Positions 46,601 to 57,353 of a stretch of DNA of 64,000 nt are shown here, piece after piece. The stretch is taken from positions 682,001 through 746,000 of the forward strand of contig OZ017759.1 of NCBI GenBank assembly GCA_963969365.1. Reading direction: 5' to 3'. The position numbers were made by a program, and so were the translations under genes. The notes under the pieces are model-generated. The model had not been told where the DNA came from, made no database searches, and saw only the letters and a program-made list of their open reading frames with translations. The stretch's first letter is position 1. Each line of letters begins with the position of its first letter. This stretch comes from Asterochloris sp. CNOR1 (lineage: Eukaryota; Chlorophyta; Trebouxiophyceae; Trebouxiales; Trebouxiaceae).

Positions 46601-49600
46601 GAACGGCGCTCCTGCCCCGGGGCGGGGACTGCCCCGCGCCCGCTGTCGCCACGCGTCAGGCGGCGGCTGCTGCTGCGGGACAGCTGCGCCACCGCCCGCT
46701 GACTGGCCGCGTCCTGCAGCGCGCTCTGCAGGCGGACGCACAGCGAGCGCAGGCCCTGCAGGTGCACTGGGTGCTGTTGAAGAGGCGAGCGGCTTGCAGT
46801 GCGAGCTCGAGGCAGACAGACAGTGATTGCAGACCCTGCGGGACACCGGATGGCATTGGCACAGCGAGGGGTGCAGTGCGCCCTTTAGACGCACGCATAC
46901 CAAGCGCAGCCGCTGCAAAGGGAGACACAATCCTGCTTGACTTATTTGTCTGGGCTCTGCAGCACACTCTCCAAACACAGCGAGCGCAGACCCTGCAAAT
47001 GGAGATGAGTGTTGGCTTCCTTTGAGCAGCTTTGCTCGGCGCTCTGGAGAGCAGGCACAGCAGGCGCTGTGGCCCTGCAGGCACTTGAAGGGTCCGCATT
47101 GTTCAAGCAGATGGCCTGCAGCGCGCTCTTCAGGCGCATGCACAGCAAGTGCAGGCCCTGCACGGTGAGACAAAGAGTTGGCTGGGTTGGTGGCCTTGCT
47201 GTGCGCTCCAAAGAGCACCTGTACAGCAAGAGCGCTGCAGCCCTGCAGCAAGACAGAGAGCCGCATCTCTCTGGACGCCTCTCAGCAGCAGCTCTGCGGC
47301 CTACACAGCAGATGCAGGCCCTGTGTGCACATTGGGTGACCATGCATCAAGTAAGGGCCACACACTCTCCAGACGAACTCACAGAGAGCATCAGCCTTAA
47401 AAGGATGTCCTTTAGATGCAGCTGTACATACAGGAAGCGGCAACACCCACCTGCTGAGCGCTGATACACACAGTCCGCAGCTTGTTGAACTTCTCCTTAG
47501 CTGAGGCCATGCGCCGCCGGGCATCATCAATCTCGCGGTCATAGGTCGCGTAGTCGGGTTGGCCCTCCCCGGCTGCATTCTGAGCTTCAAACATGTTGGA
47601 CCGTGACTGCAGGAGGTGCACCAGCTCCTGCTTGGCCTGCGCCTCCCGCACCTCCGCAAGACGCACCAGCTCCCGCATGTTCTCCTCCTTGGTGCGCAGC
47701 CCTGCATGGGGGACGGGACGTGTTTCAAAGCCAGCAGTCTTGGCTGTGTGGTGCCCTTGGGAGACTACTGCAGGTACCTGACTGGCAAACAAGGACCTGC
47801 GCAACAGGACAGCAGCTGCTGAGAGTCTGTGCAGAGTTCTCATGCCCTCGTGCACAGCTCTGCAGGGGGGCAGAAACAAGGCGCTGGGGCCACCTCCTGC
47901 ATGTTCACCCCCTCAATGCACAGGCCTGCAGGACAGGATCAGGTCGCTGGGGGCTGCCTGATGGCAGCTTGAGCAGCTGAGAAGAGCACAGTGCCGATTT
48001 CAGCGTGCAGGCGTACAGGGTAGCAGACAGACATTGTACGGTGCAGCAATACAGACCTGCAAAAGTGTGGCAGACTGCAGGGCAGCGGCAGGGGGTGCAT
48101 CACGATACACTTGCTGCTCTGGGCTGCCCCTGCTTGTACACATCGACCCTTTCAGGCAAGCATAGGAGGCAGCCTGCATTGCCCAACATGAGTGTGCCCT
48201 GCACTGACTCGACTCACCCTCCCAGTATGATATCACCTCCTCAGGCGTATCTGCGCCGCTGATGCTGTGCAGGCGGTACCAGCTGGCCTCCATTGCCTCC
48301 AGCTTGGGCTGCAGCGCCTGCAATGTGCACTGCGAAGTGAGCACAGGCCTGCACAAGGCATCTTTGCTGCAATTCACAGCCTCATTGAGCTGCAAGGTGG
48401 AGAACACAGAGCGTGCAGCCAGCCAGCGGCTGCAGAGAGCTCCAGCCACAGCCCCCCTTTGGGAGAGTCTGGGGCTTGCAGTCGCGACTTTGCAGTATCC
48501 ACCACTCACACAGCAGGCTGAATCTTGATGCACAACCTCCCAGAGCGCTCCTCTTGATCTGGTTTGCAGACAGCCCTGTATTGTGTTGCCCAATCCTGTC
48601 ATCTACAGCTCAGCCTCCTACGCCTGCTCATCAAGAAGCCAGACTGGCCTGGCAGTACCGGCACAGCGATGTCCTCCCTACTGTCTGTGCACTGCAGGCT
48701 GAGCACTAAACACAGCTACGCCTCAATTTTCCGTATCTGCAGCTTGGGCTTTGCAGCTGGCCCATGTGCAGCGTGTAAAAGGGTCCCAACAGCTGCTCTA
48801 TTCCCCTCACTTGCAGCTTATCTTCATACGCCTGCTTTTCTGCATCCACATGAGCCTCACGGTCCCTGTCTCTGCATTCGTGTTCTGCAGATTGCAGACA
48901 GCTGTGCATCGCAGTGCGTCACACATTCACCTGCAGCTGGGCCTCATATGCCTGCTCCTCTGCAGCCACTCGAGCCTGACGGTCCTTGTCCGCACGCTCG
49001 CGCTCTGAGGTGCGGGCAGCTCTGGTGGCCTCCTTCTCTGCCTCCTTGCGCTGGCGGCGCTCCAGGTCGTGCACCTGCATATGCAGTTCGCTAATCTGAC
49101 AGCTGGGCTACCTTATATTGGAGGGTGAAAGCGAATGCACTGAAGCCAAAGGTGCTTCACACTGACAGCGCTTCAGGGCCTGCACTCACAAGCACACATC
49201 TGATCAACTCATGAGACAGCTGTCACAACAACCCACGTCCTTGTATTGGCTACATAGCTTGCAGCCCAGCTTGGCCATGCAGGACAAGAATGTTTCCCAA
49301 TCCTTAAACCACTCATAATGTAAATATCATTATGGGGCAGCCACAGGTTCCCAGGATGATCGCTAAGGTGATGCTGTTCTGAAACGCACCTTGCGTCAGT
49401 TCTTCAGCTTGGTGTGGTGTTTCTTAGCCTCCTCATGCATCCCTGCTGAAGCCAGCAAAACTCCAGCAACAACCCACCCAACTCATGACATATGCCAGAT
49501 CAGCAGCATCCAACCTCCTGGCACGACACCTTGCAGCTTGCAAACCTAGTCCTTCACAGCCTCCTTGCACCTCGCCATTCCCTTGCCCTCCCTCCCACGT

Positions 49601-52600
49601 AGATGCCTTTCGTCCATACCTTCCTTACATGCGGATGAGACAGATCACGCATGTAGACGATGCACCCGTCCGTCTCTCAAATACGCTGAAAGCATGGTTG
49701 CCCACCTCTTTGCGCCGGTCCTTCAGCTTGCGGTGCCAGTCCTTCTTGGCCTCCTCGCACATCTTGCGCGTGTGTGCCAGCTCACGCTCAGCGTCCTCCT
49801 TGGCTGCCCGCATGTCGTGCATGTGGCTGGTCAGCACTGCATGGTCCTCCCCATAGGCGTCCTGCATCTCCCTCGCGATGCGCACCTTGTTCTCCATCGT
49901 CATGTGCTCCCGCCTGCGCCAGAAGATTGAGCTTTTGAGCACAGTACAGCATAGAGCAGAACACTGCGGCATGACCCGCACTGCAGTTGCTTTGAGCTGA
50001 ATTGCGATGTGCTCAGGCCTGCACGGCAACCAAGTCGTTGAAGTCTTCCTTGCATGAGGCGCGCCTTCATCATGCGATTCCACCTGCTCACAGCGTGCTG
50101 CCGCAGGTCCAGCTCTTTGCATTACCACCTGGTTTGCTTTGTATGGTCACCTGCTTCGCGTTGCTACTATTGTTGTTGAGCCAGATGCCAGCTGCACCCA
50201 CCATCTGAATTGTCTGCAGCCCTGTAGGCCAATGTTATGCTCCATCTTGGACACCTTCCTGCTCTGCCTTGCGGATCCTGTTGACCAGCACAGTGCCACC
50301 TGCATCCCTGCCAGCGACACTGGCTGCTCCCAATCTTCACATTGCATCAAAATACCTGACCATCTTCAATCCCTCATGCACACCTGGTTCGCTCCCCCAG
50401 AAGACTGTACAGCCTGTTCTTAGCCTCAGCCTCCACCAACTCCTCCTCCAGCACCTTCTGCTCATCTTGTAAGGCCTCGACGCGAGCCTGCTCTGTGGGC
50501 TGCTCCCCCGGCATGAGCACCGCACAGTCGCGACTGGTGACACTCAGGCGTGATATCTGGTGCTCGAACCGGCGCGACTCCTGCAGTGCGCAGCACATTT
50601 GTAAGCCCACAGCAGCAACAAAAGCCATGGTGGGCTTCTTGCAGCGACGAGAACTCCGGCTGTGCAAACGATCAGCTGAGGGTGTCAGGGGTGTCATGAC
50701 AGCCCAATCTTGGCCCATGAAAGGTGCATGTGCAGGGCATAAGCAGTGGAGCTGCAGGTCTATTGCATGGATGCAATCTTGTTGTCTGATGAGCTTAAAG
50801 ATGTGAAGTGGTGGTCCCTGGGACCCACATGATGACGTGACAGTCGACTGCTGCTGTCACAGCAGGGCCCTTCCTGCAGTCTCATGCTCCATCAGGCGTA
50901 CCATAAATGAGATCATCCAAGTTCTGCAGCTTGACCTCTGCAGTACGGCCACCAGCTATGCCGGCTGCTGCGCTGCATGCTCGCACTACCTCTTGCGTGA
51001 TGTTGCGTCAGAATTGCACCCGGTGGGGCTTGAGCCGCTTGAGCAGCTGAAGCTCAAGCTCCTTGGCCAGACAGCATGCTCACCTGCTTAACCGCCGACC
51101 TTCAGCAGCTTATGATGCTCCTTACAGCCCACTCACCTCTCAGGCAATGTCACACCCCTACGCGCCGACTTGAGCTCGTTCAATTTTCAGCAGCCTGCCT
51201 GCTGCAGGTGCAGCGCTTGAGGCATTGAAGTCTGGCACCTGCTGCTGTTGAGCACAGCCTACCTGCTGCTGGGCTGTGGGCAAGGCAGGGGCTAAGCTGG
51301 TGCCCCTGCAGGCGCAGCAGCAACAGTTGTGCTGGACAGCGACCCTCCACTTGAGGCAACAGCGTACCCTCTTGAGCTCATTCAGCTTCTGCAGCTTCAG
51401 CTCGAGCTCCTTGCGCAGGCGGCGCACATCCTCGGCCTGCAGCTCACCCCCGGCCTTCCCTGAATCGGCCTTGATCTGGGCCAGGGAGGCCATCAACTGG
51501 GTGCGCTCCTTCTTGACTGCCTCCAGCTCCATGCGCTGCACGCAGGCAGTCGCAGTGAAGGGTGAAAACAGAAAGTTGCAGACACTCCTGACTACCTCCG
51601 TGTCCGTGTGCTGCAGGCAGCAGACTTCTAAGCATGTGGAAGGCTCTCCAGAATGGTTGGCGCCATCATAGAATTTGCTTCGGCTGGACTGCAACCGGCT
51701 TTGTGCGCCGCAGGCAGACTGCCGGTGCAGCTCAGGCAGCACTCATTGTGGAACAGGGGGATGCAGTCGTCCTCGGCGCCCGCCAGCTCTGCGCGCTGCA
51801 GGCAGACAGCTTGTGCAACACAGACAGCGCTGATTAGGACATCCCCAGGATTCTCCTTGTTCTCTGCAACCAACTCCAAGTGCTTCTGGCAGCAGGAGGG
51901 ATAGTGCTGTTCAACGTGAAGATGGGAGTTTGCTGCTCGCAGCAACTCTACCTCATCAGAGCTGCTGCACGTCAGAACTTCCTCTGACGAGCCCCTAAAC
52001 AGGCCAGCCTGCTTAGGGCAGAACATCTCCTGGGGGGCCTGCAATGGCATATCCACACAACTATCAGCACAGGCAAGCTGCCTCACCAGCTCGTCCTCTT
52101 CAGTGAGCTCGTCATCAAACCCCAGCGGGTTGTCCAGGCCCCCCTGCGCGCCAGCGCTTGCAGGACTGAAGCCTGGGCCCACCGCTGTGAGAGTCCCGCC
52201 ATCGCCAGCAGGATCAGGCAGCTCCTCTCCCATGAGCTTTGCCAGCTCAGGCGCTGACTGCAGGCAGATGGCAGGGGCCTCAACACTGAGCTCTGTGCTA
52301 TCGAGCCAAGCTCCTTTGTTCTGTCGACCTCCGCCCTAGACTGACTGTGAGCAGGGAACAGCTTGCTTGTCAATGGAGGCTCTCCCAGGCTACAGCACAG
52401 GCGATAGCCGTTCGCCCTCTTGCATGAGGTAGGGTAATTTGGGGCCGGCTGCAGGCAGGGAGCAGCGTTTTCAAGGGGGTGAGTCCCCCAAGCTGGCGTA
52501 TACGCCGCAGCTCTCTGCTGCAATGTGGACCAGCTCGGAGGCTGACTGCAGGCAGCTAAGGAAATGCCCAGCATGCTATATCAACAGACAGTGCAGTTAG

Positions 52601-52960
52601 CGCTGTCCCAGGGCCTGATGGCAGGCATGCTGGCTCTGCGGCAATCTGCTCTTGGCAAACCGCACTAAGGTCAGCGGGTGACTGCCACAGACTGGGGCAG
52701 GCTGGTCCTGCTGGAACATGCAGCATAAACCTTTTCTGTGCTGGAGGTGCTCCGCACGGGCTTGACAGATGCGATGCACATTGCCTCAACATGCTGCAAC
52801 AGCTTGGAGGTATTGGAAATGTCACCATCTCCCGTTTGGGGACCTCCTGCTGCATGGGGCCAGATGGCACATGCTCTGTGACCTCCAAACCAATGCTGAC
52901 CTTGAGCAGCTCCTCCTTCATTCGCAATCGCGGCAACTTGGGGGCTGCCTTGAGCACCAT
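43616..52960 (-). CDS. CCDC151/ODA10-like outer dynein arm docking coiled-coil protein
   Basis: Thirteen minus-strand exons join in phase into 707 residues: 52,960-52,901; 52,257-52,087; 51,535-51,368; 50,580-50,384; 49,913-49,706; 49,074-48,931; 48,317-48,218; 47,701-47,451; 46,755-46,552; 45,724-45,566; 45,007-44,870; 44,596-44,434; 43,776-43,616. It is coiled coil from about residue 80 to 470 (for example DMRAAKEDAERELAHTRKM and RQRKEAEKEATRAARTSERE). GADTPEEVISYWEGLRTKEE matches the conserved central block of CCDC151, and the tail GVVDRDYIKHRAQKLAKQHD matches its C-terminus. ODA10/CCDC151 is needed to dock outer dynein arms on ciliary doublets. A basic RRKKGKKK run and an acidic DDSDSDKEE run lie near the end. 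The related ODA1/CCDC114 family is the main alternative. Convergent with the carboxypeptidase gene (204 bp). Confidence 0.8.
45280..45600 (-). repeat. Donor-side echoes in intron 10 of the ODA10-like gene
   Basis: Plus strand: the exon end region GTGCAGTGCTGCAATGAGGC (45,569) is repeated as GTGCAGTGCTGCGATGAGGC (45,499), 70 bp away, including the flanking intron run CCAGCTCCTGTTGCCCACC. Weaker copies are CAGCGCTGCAATCAGGAGCC (45,401) and one near 45,300. Confidence 0.8.
46140..46560 (-). repeat. Donor-side echoes in intron 9 of the ODA10-like gene
   Basis: The exon 9 end reads on the plus strand AGGTTGACCTCATAGCTGC, followed after four bases by GGCTCTGGCGCAGGCTGCTG (46,544-46,586). A copy at about 46,148-46,185 reads TGTTAGACCTGCGAAG then TCTCTGGTGCAGGCTGCTG. 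A shorter one at about 46,281 reads AGCTGACCTCACAGCTGC. Confidence 0.65.
46752..47330 (-). repeat. Eight-unit echo array, period about 80 bp, in intron 8 of the ODA10-like gene
   Basis: Using the plus-strand CCCTGC at the exon 9 start as a marker, units sit at 46,754 (true exon), 46,834, 46,911, 46,991, 47,073, 47,156, 47,241 and 47,319, spacing 77-85 bp. Minus-strand translations keep a common core: LQGLRSLCVRLQSALQ (exon), PQGLQSLSVCLELALQ, LQGLRSLCLESVLQ, VQGLHLLCMRLKSALQ and TQGLHLLC. The 695-bp intron (47,450-46,756) is almost filled by the array. Confidence 0.85.
48600..48960 (-). repeat. Donor-side echoes in intron 6 of the ODA10-like gene
   Basis: Exon 6 ends ADKDRQARVAAEEQAYEAQL then a donor at 48,931. 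Downstream, 48,811 gives CRDRDREAHVDAEKQAYEDK and the donor region again, and about 48,603-48,650 gives DEQA-stop-EAEL. Offsets are 120 and about 328 bp. The second copy still has an open frame and a GTGAGG donor. Confidence 0.8.
50900..51430 (-). repeat. Donor-side echoes in intron 3 of the ODA10-like gene
   Basis: Exon 3 ends KELELKLQKLNELKR at 51,368. Copies of this end occur on the same strand at about 51,170-51,205 (plus strand CTTGAGCTCGTTCAATTTTC), about 51,030-51,075 (KELELQLLKRLK) and about 50,905-50,945 (EVKLQNLDDLIYG). The copies are diverged but keep the heptad-like pattern. Confidence 0.7.
51530..51900 (-). repeat. Acceptor-side echoes in intron 2 of the ODA10-like gene
   Basis: Exon 3 starts GTGCAG|CGCATGGAGCTGGA (51,535). 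Upstream on the minus strand are CTGCAG|CACACGGACACGGA (about 51,613, followed by GGTAGTC like the exon GGCAGTC), CTGCGG|CGCACAAAGCC (about 51,708), CTGCAG|CGCGCAGAGCTGG (about 51,800) and CCAG|AAGCACTTGGAGTTGG (about 51,885). Spacing is 71-95 bp. Confidence 0.7.
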
Positions 52961-53786
52961 GGCTGCTGGTTGCAGGAATGCCTAAACTGGGTGCTTTGAC
53001 AGGCAATGACAGGGCGTGCTTCACCGGCTGCTATTCAATCCAAAAGGAACCTCGCGCTGTCCCCTGGCCCTCGCTATTGCCTGAGAAACTGCAGAAGCGC
53101 GAAGTGTAAGAAAGGAAGGGGTAGTGCTTCCAACCAGAAACATCGGCCTCACCAGTGCTGGACTGCAGCTGCCTGCCGTGTAGGTGGCCAAGGTGCTGAC
53201 AATCTTCTGTTATGGCTGCGAGATCTGGTCTGGCCATTGTTGCCTAGACTCCACCGAGCAGCAGTGGACGGGAGGCAGGTGAAATGGTGCACATGGACCT
53301 CTTGCATGGCAATTGGGTATGTCTTGGCATGCACCTACTGTGGCAGTGCTTGCAGAAAGTGACGCATCCCCACTGGCTGTGCACTGGGCCAGGCTGACGC
53401 TTGTTTCCACCATGTACACCAGGCATGAAGGCTTACAGGCATGCGGCAGAGGTCCATTGTGCAATGGCACATTCCTGGTTTTGAGTTTCACTACCAGCAC
53501 CTGTGCCTATGCCTGCATGGGGTGCGCCTGAGCATTATGGACAGCTGTCTGCAGCATGTACCTCAGACAGAGGGGAGGCAAGTCGGTCACAGCGCCGCAG
53601 CGCGCTGCCTGCAAGCCTGTTTGGAGCAGCACTTTTGAGAAATCTCCAGCTTGACAGCATCCTCAGAGTTGCAATGCTCTGTGATGGCTGGCACCTTGAT
53701 GCTGCCGGACTCAGCTGTGCAATAACAAGCCATGCGCACCACCACAGCGACCGCCATTTCTGCAGGCGGAAGGGAGTCCTGTCCAG
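52961..53786. other. Divergent spacer between the ODA10-like and MRG genes
   Basis: No exon is recognised on either strand. It should contain both promoters. No repeats or strong palindromes were noticed. Confidence 0.5.
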
Positions 53787-56700
53787 ATGCCGCGGGAGCT
53801 GGGCCCATTCAAGATTCGAGAGAAAGTTTTGGTTCCTCATACAGACAAGTACTACGAAGCCAGAGTGAGCCAGCAGCATGGTCACTGTTGACGCTGTCAG
53901 CCGGCCTCACTCATACTCTATGCATAGACACACTCATGGTGTGTGCGTGCGGCTGCAGGCCCTGAAGTCAGACAAGCGGCCCGACGGGGAGTGGTACTAC
54001 TTCATCCACTATCCTGTGAGCCCGCATAGCAAGCACGATTGCCGTCGAGCACAGCTCTGCTGTCTGGGACCCAGCAAATGTTTTGTCTCAGTATCCAGCG
54101 GAGCTGCTTGCGCCACAGTGCAAGAGGCACCTGACTTCCGTGCACAGCCTCTGCTGCTCAACTTTGCTGTGCTCAACAAACCCCGGCTGCAGGGGTGGGA
54201 CAAGCAATATGACGAGTGGGTGGTGGCCCGCGACCTGGTCAAGTGGGATGAGAAGCTGCTCAAGGTGGACCTCACCAAGGAGTCCACTGGTTTGCCCCAG
54301 GCCATGGTGGAGGGAGAGGTAGATGAGGACGGCTCAGGCAAGTTCTGGAAGCCTTGGCTTGCTGTGAGTGAAACAGCAGGCTGGCTGCTACTGGAGGGCA
54401 CATCCAGCTGTGGCAAGTGCAGGTCATTCAGTGCTGAGCAGGCAGAGGATGGCTTGTGCGATCTATGACCTTCCAGCACCTCCCTGCATGGCTACCTCCT
54501 GGGAGCAGATCACTTTATGCTCATTTGCCTGTGGGCACTTTTGCCCCGGGGCGTTGGTGGAGGCAACGAATGGCGCAGCCAAGAACAGCCCTTGCCTGGC
54601 TGCTGCATGAGGGCAGCCTCATCCTGCAGGCTGTGTGCTTTCTGTCTGGAGTCCCTGAGCAGGGTTGCAAGGCTGAGGCATGCATCCCAGCAGCCTGGGG
54701 CCCAGCAGACTCAACAAACATGGCAGAAGCAGCAGCAGGTGCCCTGCCCAGCGCCTCTGCCCTGCGGGCCCTGCCCAGCCCCATGCGGCGCTACTGGATG
54801 TGGCTGGTGCCCAGGCTGAGGCATGATCGCCATCAGAGATCATCTTGAAGATCACAAGCGCCTTGCCCTGCAGGGCCCCCACATAGCCGCTGGAATCAGC
54901 TCAGCCTGGTGCACGCGTGACCAGCGTTTCTGCTGTGCAGGTCTTGCTCAGGCGTCCACAGTGCCACTGGACCAGGGCAGCGTCCAGGCTGAGGGCTTGA
55001 GCCCCTCAGAGGCTGTCAGGGAGATGGACTCGGCCTGCAAGCGCAGGGAGCGGGACAGGGAGCGCCGCAAGCGCAAGAGGGAGCAGGCTGCTGCAGTGGC
55101 CGTTGCAGATGGGACCGCACTGCACGTGAGTGAGGCTGGCTGCGTAAGCACAAAGTGGCTGCTGCAGGTGTCACAGATGGGACTGCACTGCATGGCAGTA
55201 GGTCTGTCGACTTTAGATCAGGACTGCATTGCATGAGTCAGGGACTGCCTGTTGTGGCCTGGCACAGACAAGACTTGGTGAGGCTGAACTGCAGTGCGAG
55301 TGCTGCATCCTGTTGCAGTGACTGCTGCAAACGTGACTGTGCTGCATGGCAATAGTATGGGCTGCACAAGTGGGAGCAGGCTGCTATGGCAGCGCAGGTG
55401 AAGGCGCAAAGCATGTGACTGGAATTGGTTGTGGCCTGCAACATGGCACCTGGCAGGAGGAGTGCACTCGCTGGGGAAGGCAGCAATGTGCTGCATAGGC
55501 GCTTCTGCATGAAGCCTGCTGAGCCGGTGTTTCGTCGGCATGAGCCTGTGTAAAGCAGGCTGCTCATCTGTGTATAGCAGGCTCCCCACTCCAAAACAGG
55601 CACCGGCTCTGGGCTGCCTGCTTGCCTGCCATAACATGTCACGTCAGGGCTGGCATTGGCCCTTGCATCAGCCTGCCTTCAGATTCTTTCGGCAGCTGTT
55701 CAGATCTCTGCTCCTGTCCCTTTAGCTGGTGCTGCTGATCCAGCATGAGGACTGCCTTGTTCCATACCCACCCCGCTGCCTCCCTGCAGCTGCCCTGGCT
55801 ATCAAGGCGGTGCTGTGAATGGACACATGGCTGTCGCACACAGCATGCAGTCGCCTCCTGTCCTGTTGACTTTCAGGGCGAGCTGGACCAGCCCCCACCC
55901 CTCAAGCTGGTGGTGCTGCTGAACAATCGCAATGCCATCACACTGCAGACTGGTTCCTTTAGTTCCTGCCCTTTTGCTTCTCAGGTGGAGCTGGATCTGC
56001 CCCCACCTCTCAAACTGGTGTTGCTGAACGACCACGACGCTGTCACCCAGCAGGGCAAGCTGGCGCCTGCGCCGCGGGAACCTTGTGTGGACCAAGTGCT
56101 CAGCCAGTATCTGGCGCAGTGCAGCGGCAGCGCAGACCAGCAGCATGAGGTGCGCTCAACAGGGTTGCATGTCAGCCACCAGCATACCCTCTGCTGACAA
56201 GGCCAAGGTCTCTGCAGGGCTGGTGAGATGAGTAAACCTTTGCAAGTTGACAAGCCAGCCCAGGCTGGTGAATTGCCAGGCATTCCCCAGGGCAGGGAGG
56301 CCCAAGAGCAGGATCATCAGCATGAGACAAGCTGAGCAGGGTTCTGCATGTCAACAAGCGGGCTTACGCTGCTGAATGTTGAGATGGGCTGACTCGCATG
56401 CAGGCTTGTGCCTGCTGCAGTGCCTGCCTTGGTCAGCAGCGTGACGTCCACTGACCGCCTTCACTGCTGCCATGGCTGCGTTGGTCAGCAGCAGGACCTC
56501 CACCATCTGCCGCCCTGTGGCTGCCAGGCACCCTGTGGCTGTCAGGCAGCCTGGGGCATCATCTTTAGGGCTTTTGCAGTGCCCCAACATCTGGCCTCAG
56601 CTCGCTGTCCTGGCTGCCCCTGTGGTGCTAAGCTGTGACAGTGTTGCCTGCAGGTTGTGTATGGTGTCCAGCAATACTTCAACAAGGCATTCCAGCACTA

Positions 56701-57216
56701 TCTGCTTTATGACGAGGAGGTGGAAGATGCTGCCAAGGTGGGCGTGCCTGTTCAGCTGCACATTTTCATGTGCTGTTGGGAGCAAGCCTCACAACTACAC
56801 GCCTTGGAGGCTGTCCTCTCCTGCAGAGCATGGTGCAACATGCTGTCCACCGGCATACTTCTTGCAGTTGTACAGCGTCACACGCTGGCGGGGCGAGCAC
56901 GCTGATGGCAGTCAGCCGTGTTTGGGGAAAGTTTGTGCTGGATCCAGCCCAGACACCAATCGTAGCAGTTGTACAGTGCAGCAACCCCTTATGTTGAGTG
57001 CAGAGGCTTCAGGATGGCGCAGAACCCAGCACAGTTTATGGGGGCGAGCACCTCCTGCGATTGTTGCTGAAGTTGCCATACTTCCTCAGCTTGACATCAC
57101 TGACAGCATTGCAGCGAGCCAATTTGGAGACCTGCATCATGGACTTGGTACAGTATCTGCAAGCCAACTCCTTCATGTTTTTCATAGATGCTGCACAATA
57201 CAGAAATCCCCCTTGA
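53787..57216 (+). CDS. MRG15-type chromatin protein (chromo barrel plus MRG domain)
   Basis: Exons recognised: 53,787-53,864 (MPRELGPFKIREKVLVPHTD), 53,959-54,015 (ALKSDKRPDGEWYYFIHYP), 54,193-54,363 (GWDKQYDEWVVARDLVKWDE), about 54,941-55,125 (basic, RRERDRERRKRKREQAA), 55,985-56,149 (VELDLPPPLKLVLLNDHDAV to DQQHE), 56,654-56,737 (VVYGVQQYFNKAFQHYLLYD) and 57,004-57,216 (VYGGEHLLRLLLKLPYFL). The first three form a chromo barrel with the aromatic WYYFIHY and GWDKQYDEW; the last three form the MRG domain. MRG proteins read H3K36 methylation and recruit NuA4/HDAC-type complexes in the nucleus. The join around 54,363-54,941 is not resolved; an extra exon may lie there. Start chosen at the ATG just before FKIREKVL. 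Confidence 0.9.
55080..55350 (+). repeat. Donor-side echoes in an MRG intron
   Basis: The exon end GCAGATGGGACCGCACTGCA then CGTGAG (55,125) recurs as CACAGATGGGACTGCACTGC at 55,172 and GCTGCAAACGTGACTGTGCT at about 55,324, with a shorter piece at 55,222. The first offset is 68 bp. Confidence 0.7.
55700..56035 (+). repeat. Acceptor-side echoes before the MRG-domain exon
   Basis: The exon start TCAG|GTGGAGCTGGATCTGC (55,985; VELDLPPPLKLVLLN) is preceded at 55,877 by TCAG|GGCGAGCTGGACCAGC, reading GELDQPPPLKLVVLLNN. A weaker copy with AGCTGGTGCTGCTGATCCAG lies at 55,724. The 55,877 copy is open and could be spliced as an extra exon. Confidence 0.75.
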
Positions 57217-57353
57217 AGCTCTCTGGCATATTCCTGTATGGCATGTGTGAACGGAGCCAGCCTAGCCACCCTCTCGGCCTATCAGAAGCACTTCCAAATT
57301 CCTGTAACCTTCAACTGGTTTAATGGGAGCGAAAGGGGTAGCCCCCCCCAGGC

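Noticed and set aside
46752-47330. CRISPR-like array because of the regular spacing of about 80 bp
   Set aside because: Repeats are diverged along their whole length with no constant repeat/variable spacer split, no cas genes are present, and the context is a eukaryotic intron.
51368-52960. Separate kinesin-4-like coiled-coil gene upstream of the ODA10-like gene
   Set aside because: The exons at 52,960, 52,257, 51,535 and 50,580 join in phase with the downstream ODA10-like exons, so one gene explains all of them. No kinesin motor motif is present.
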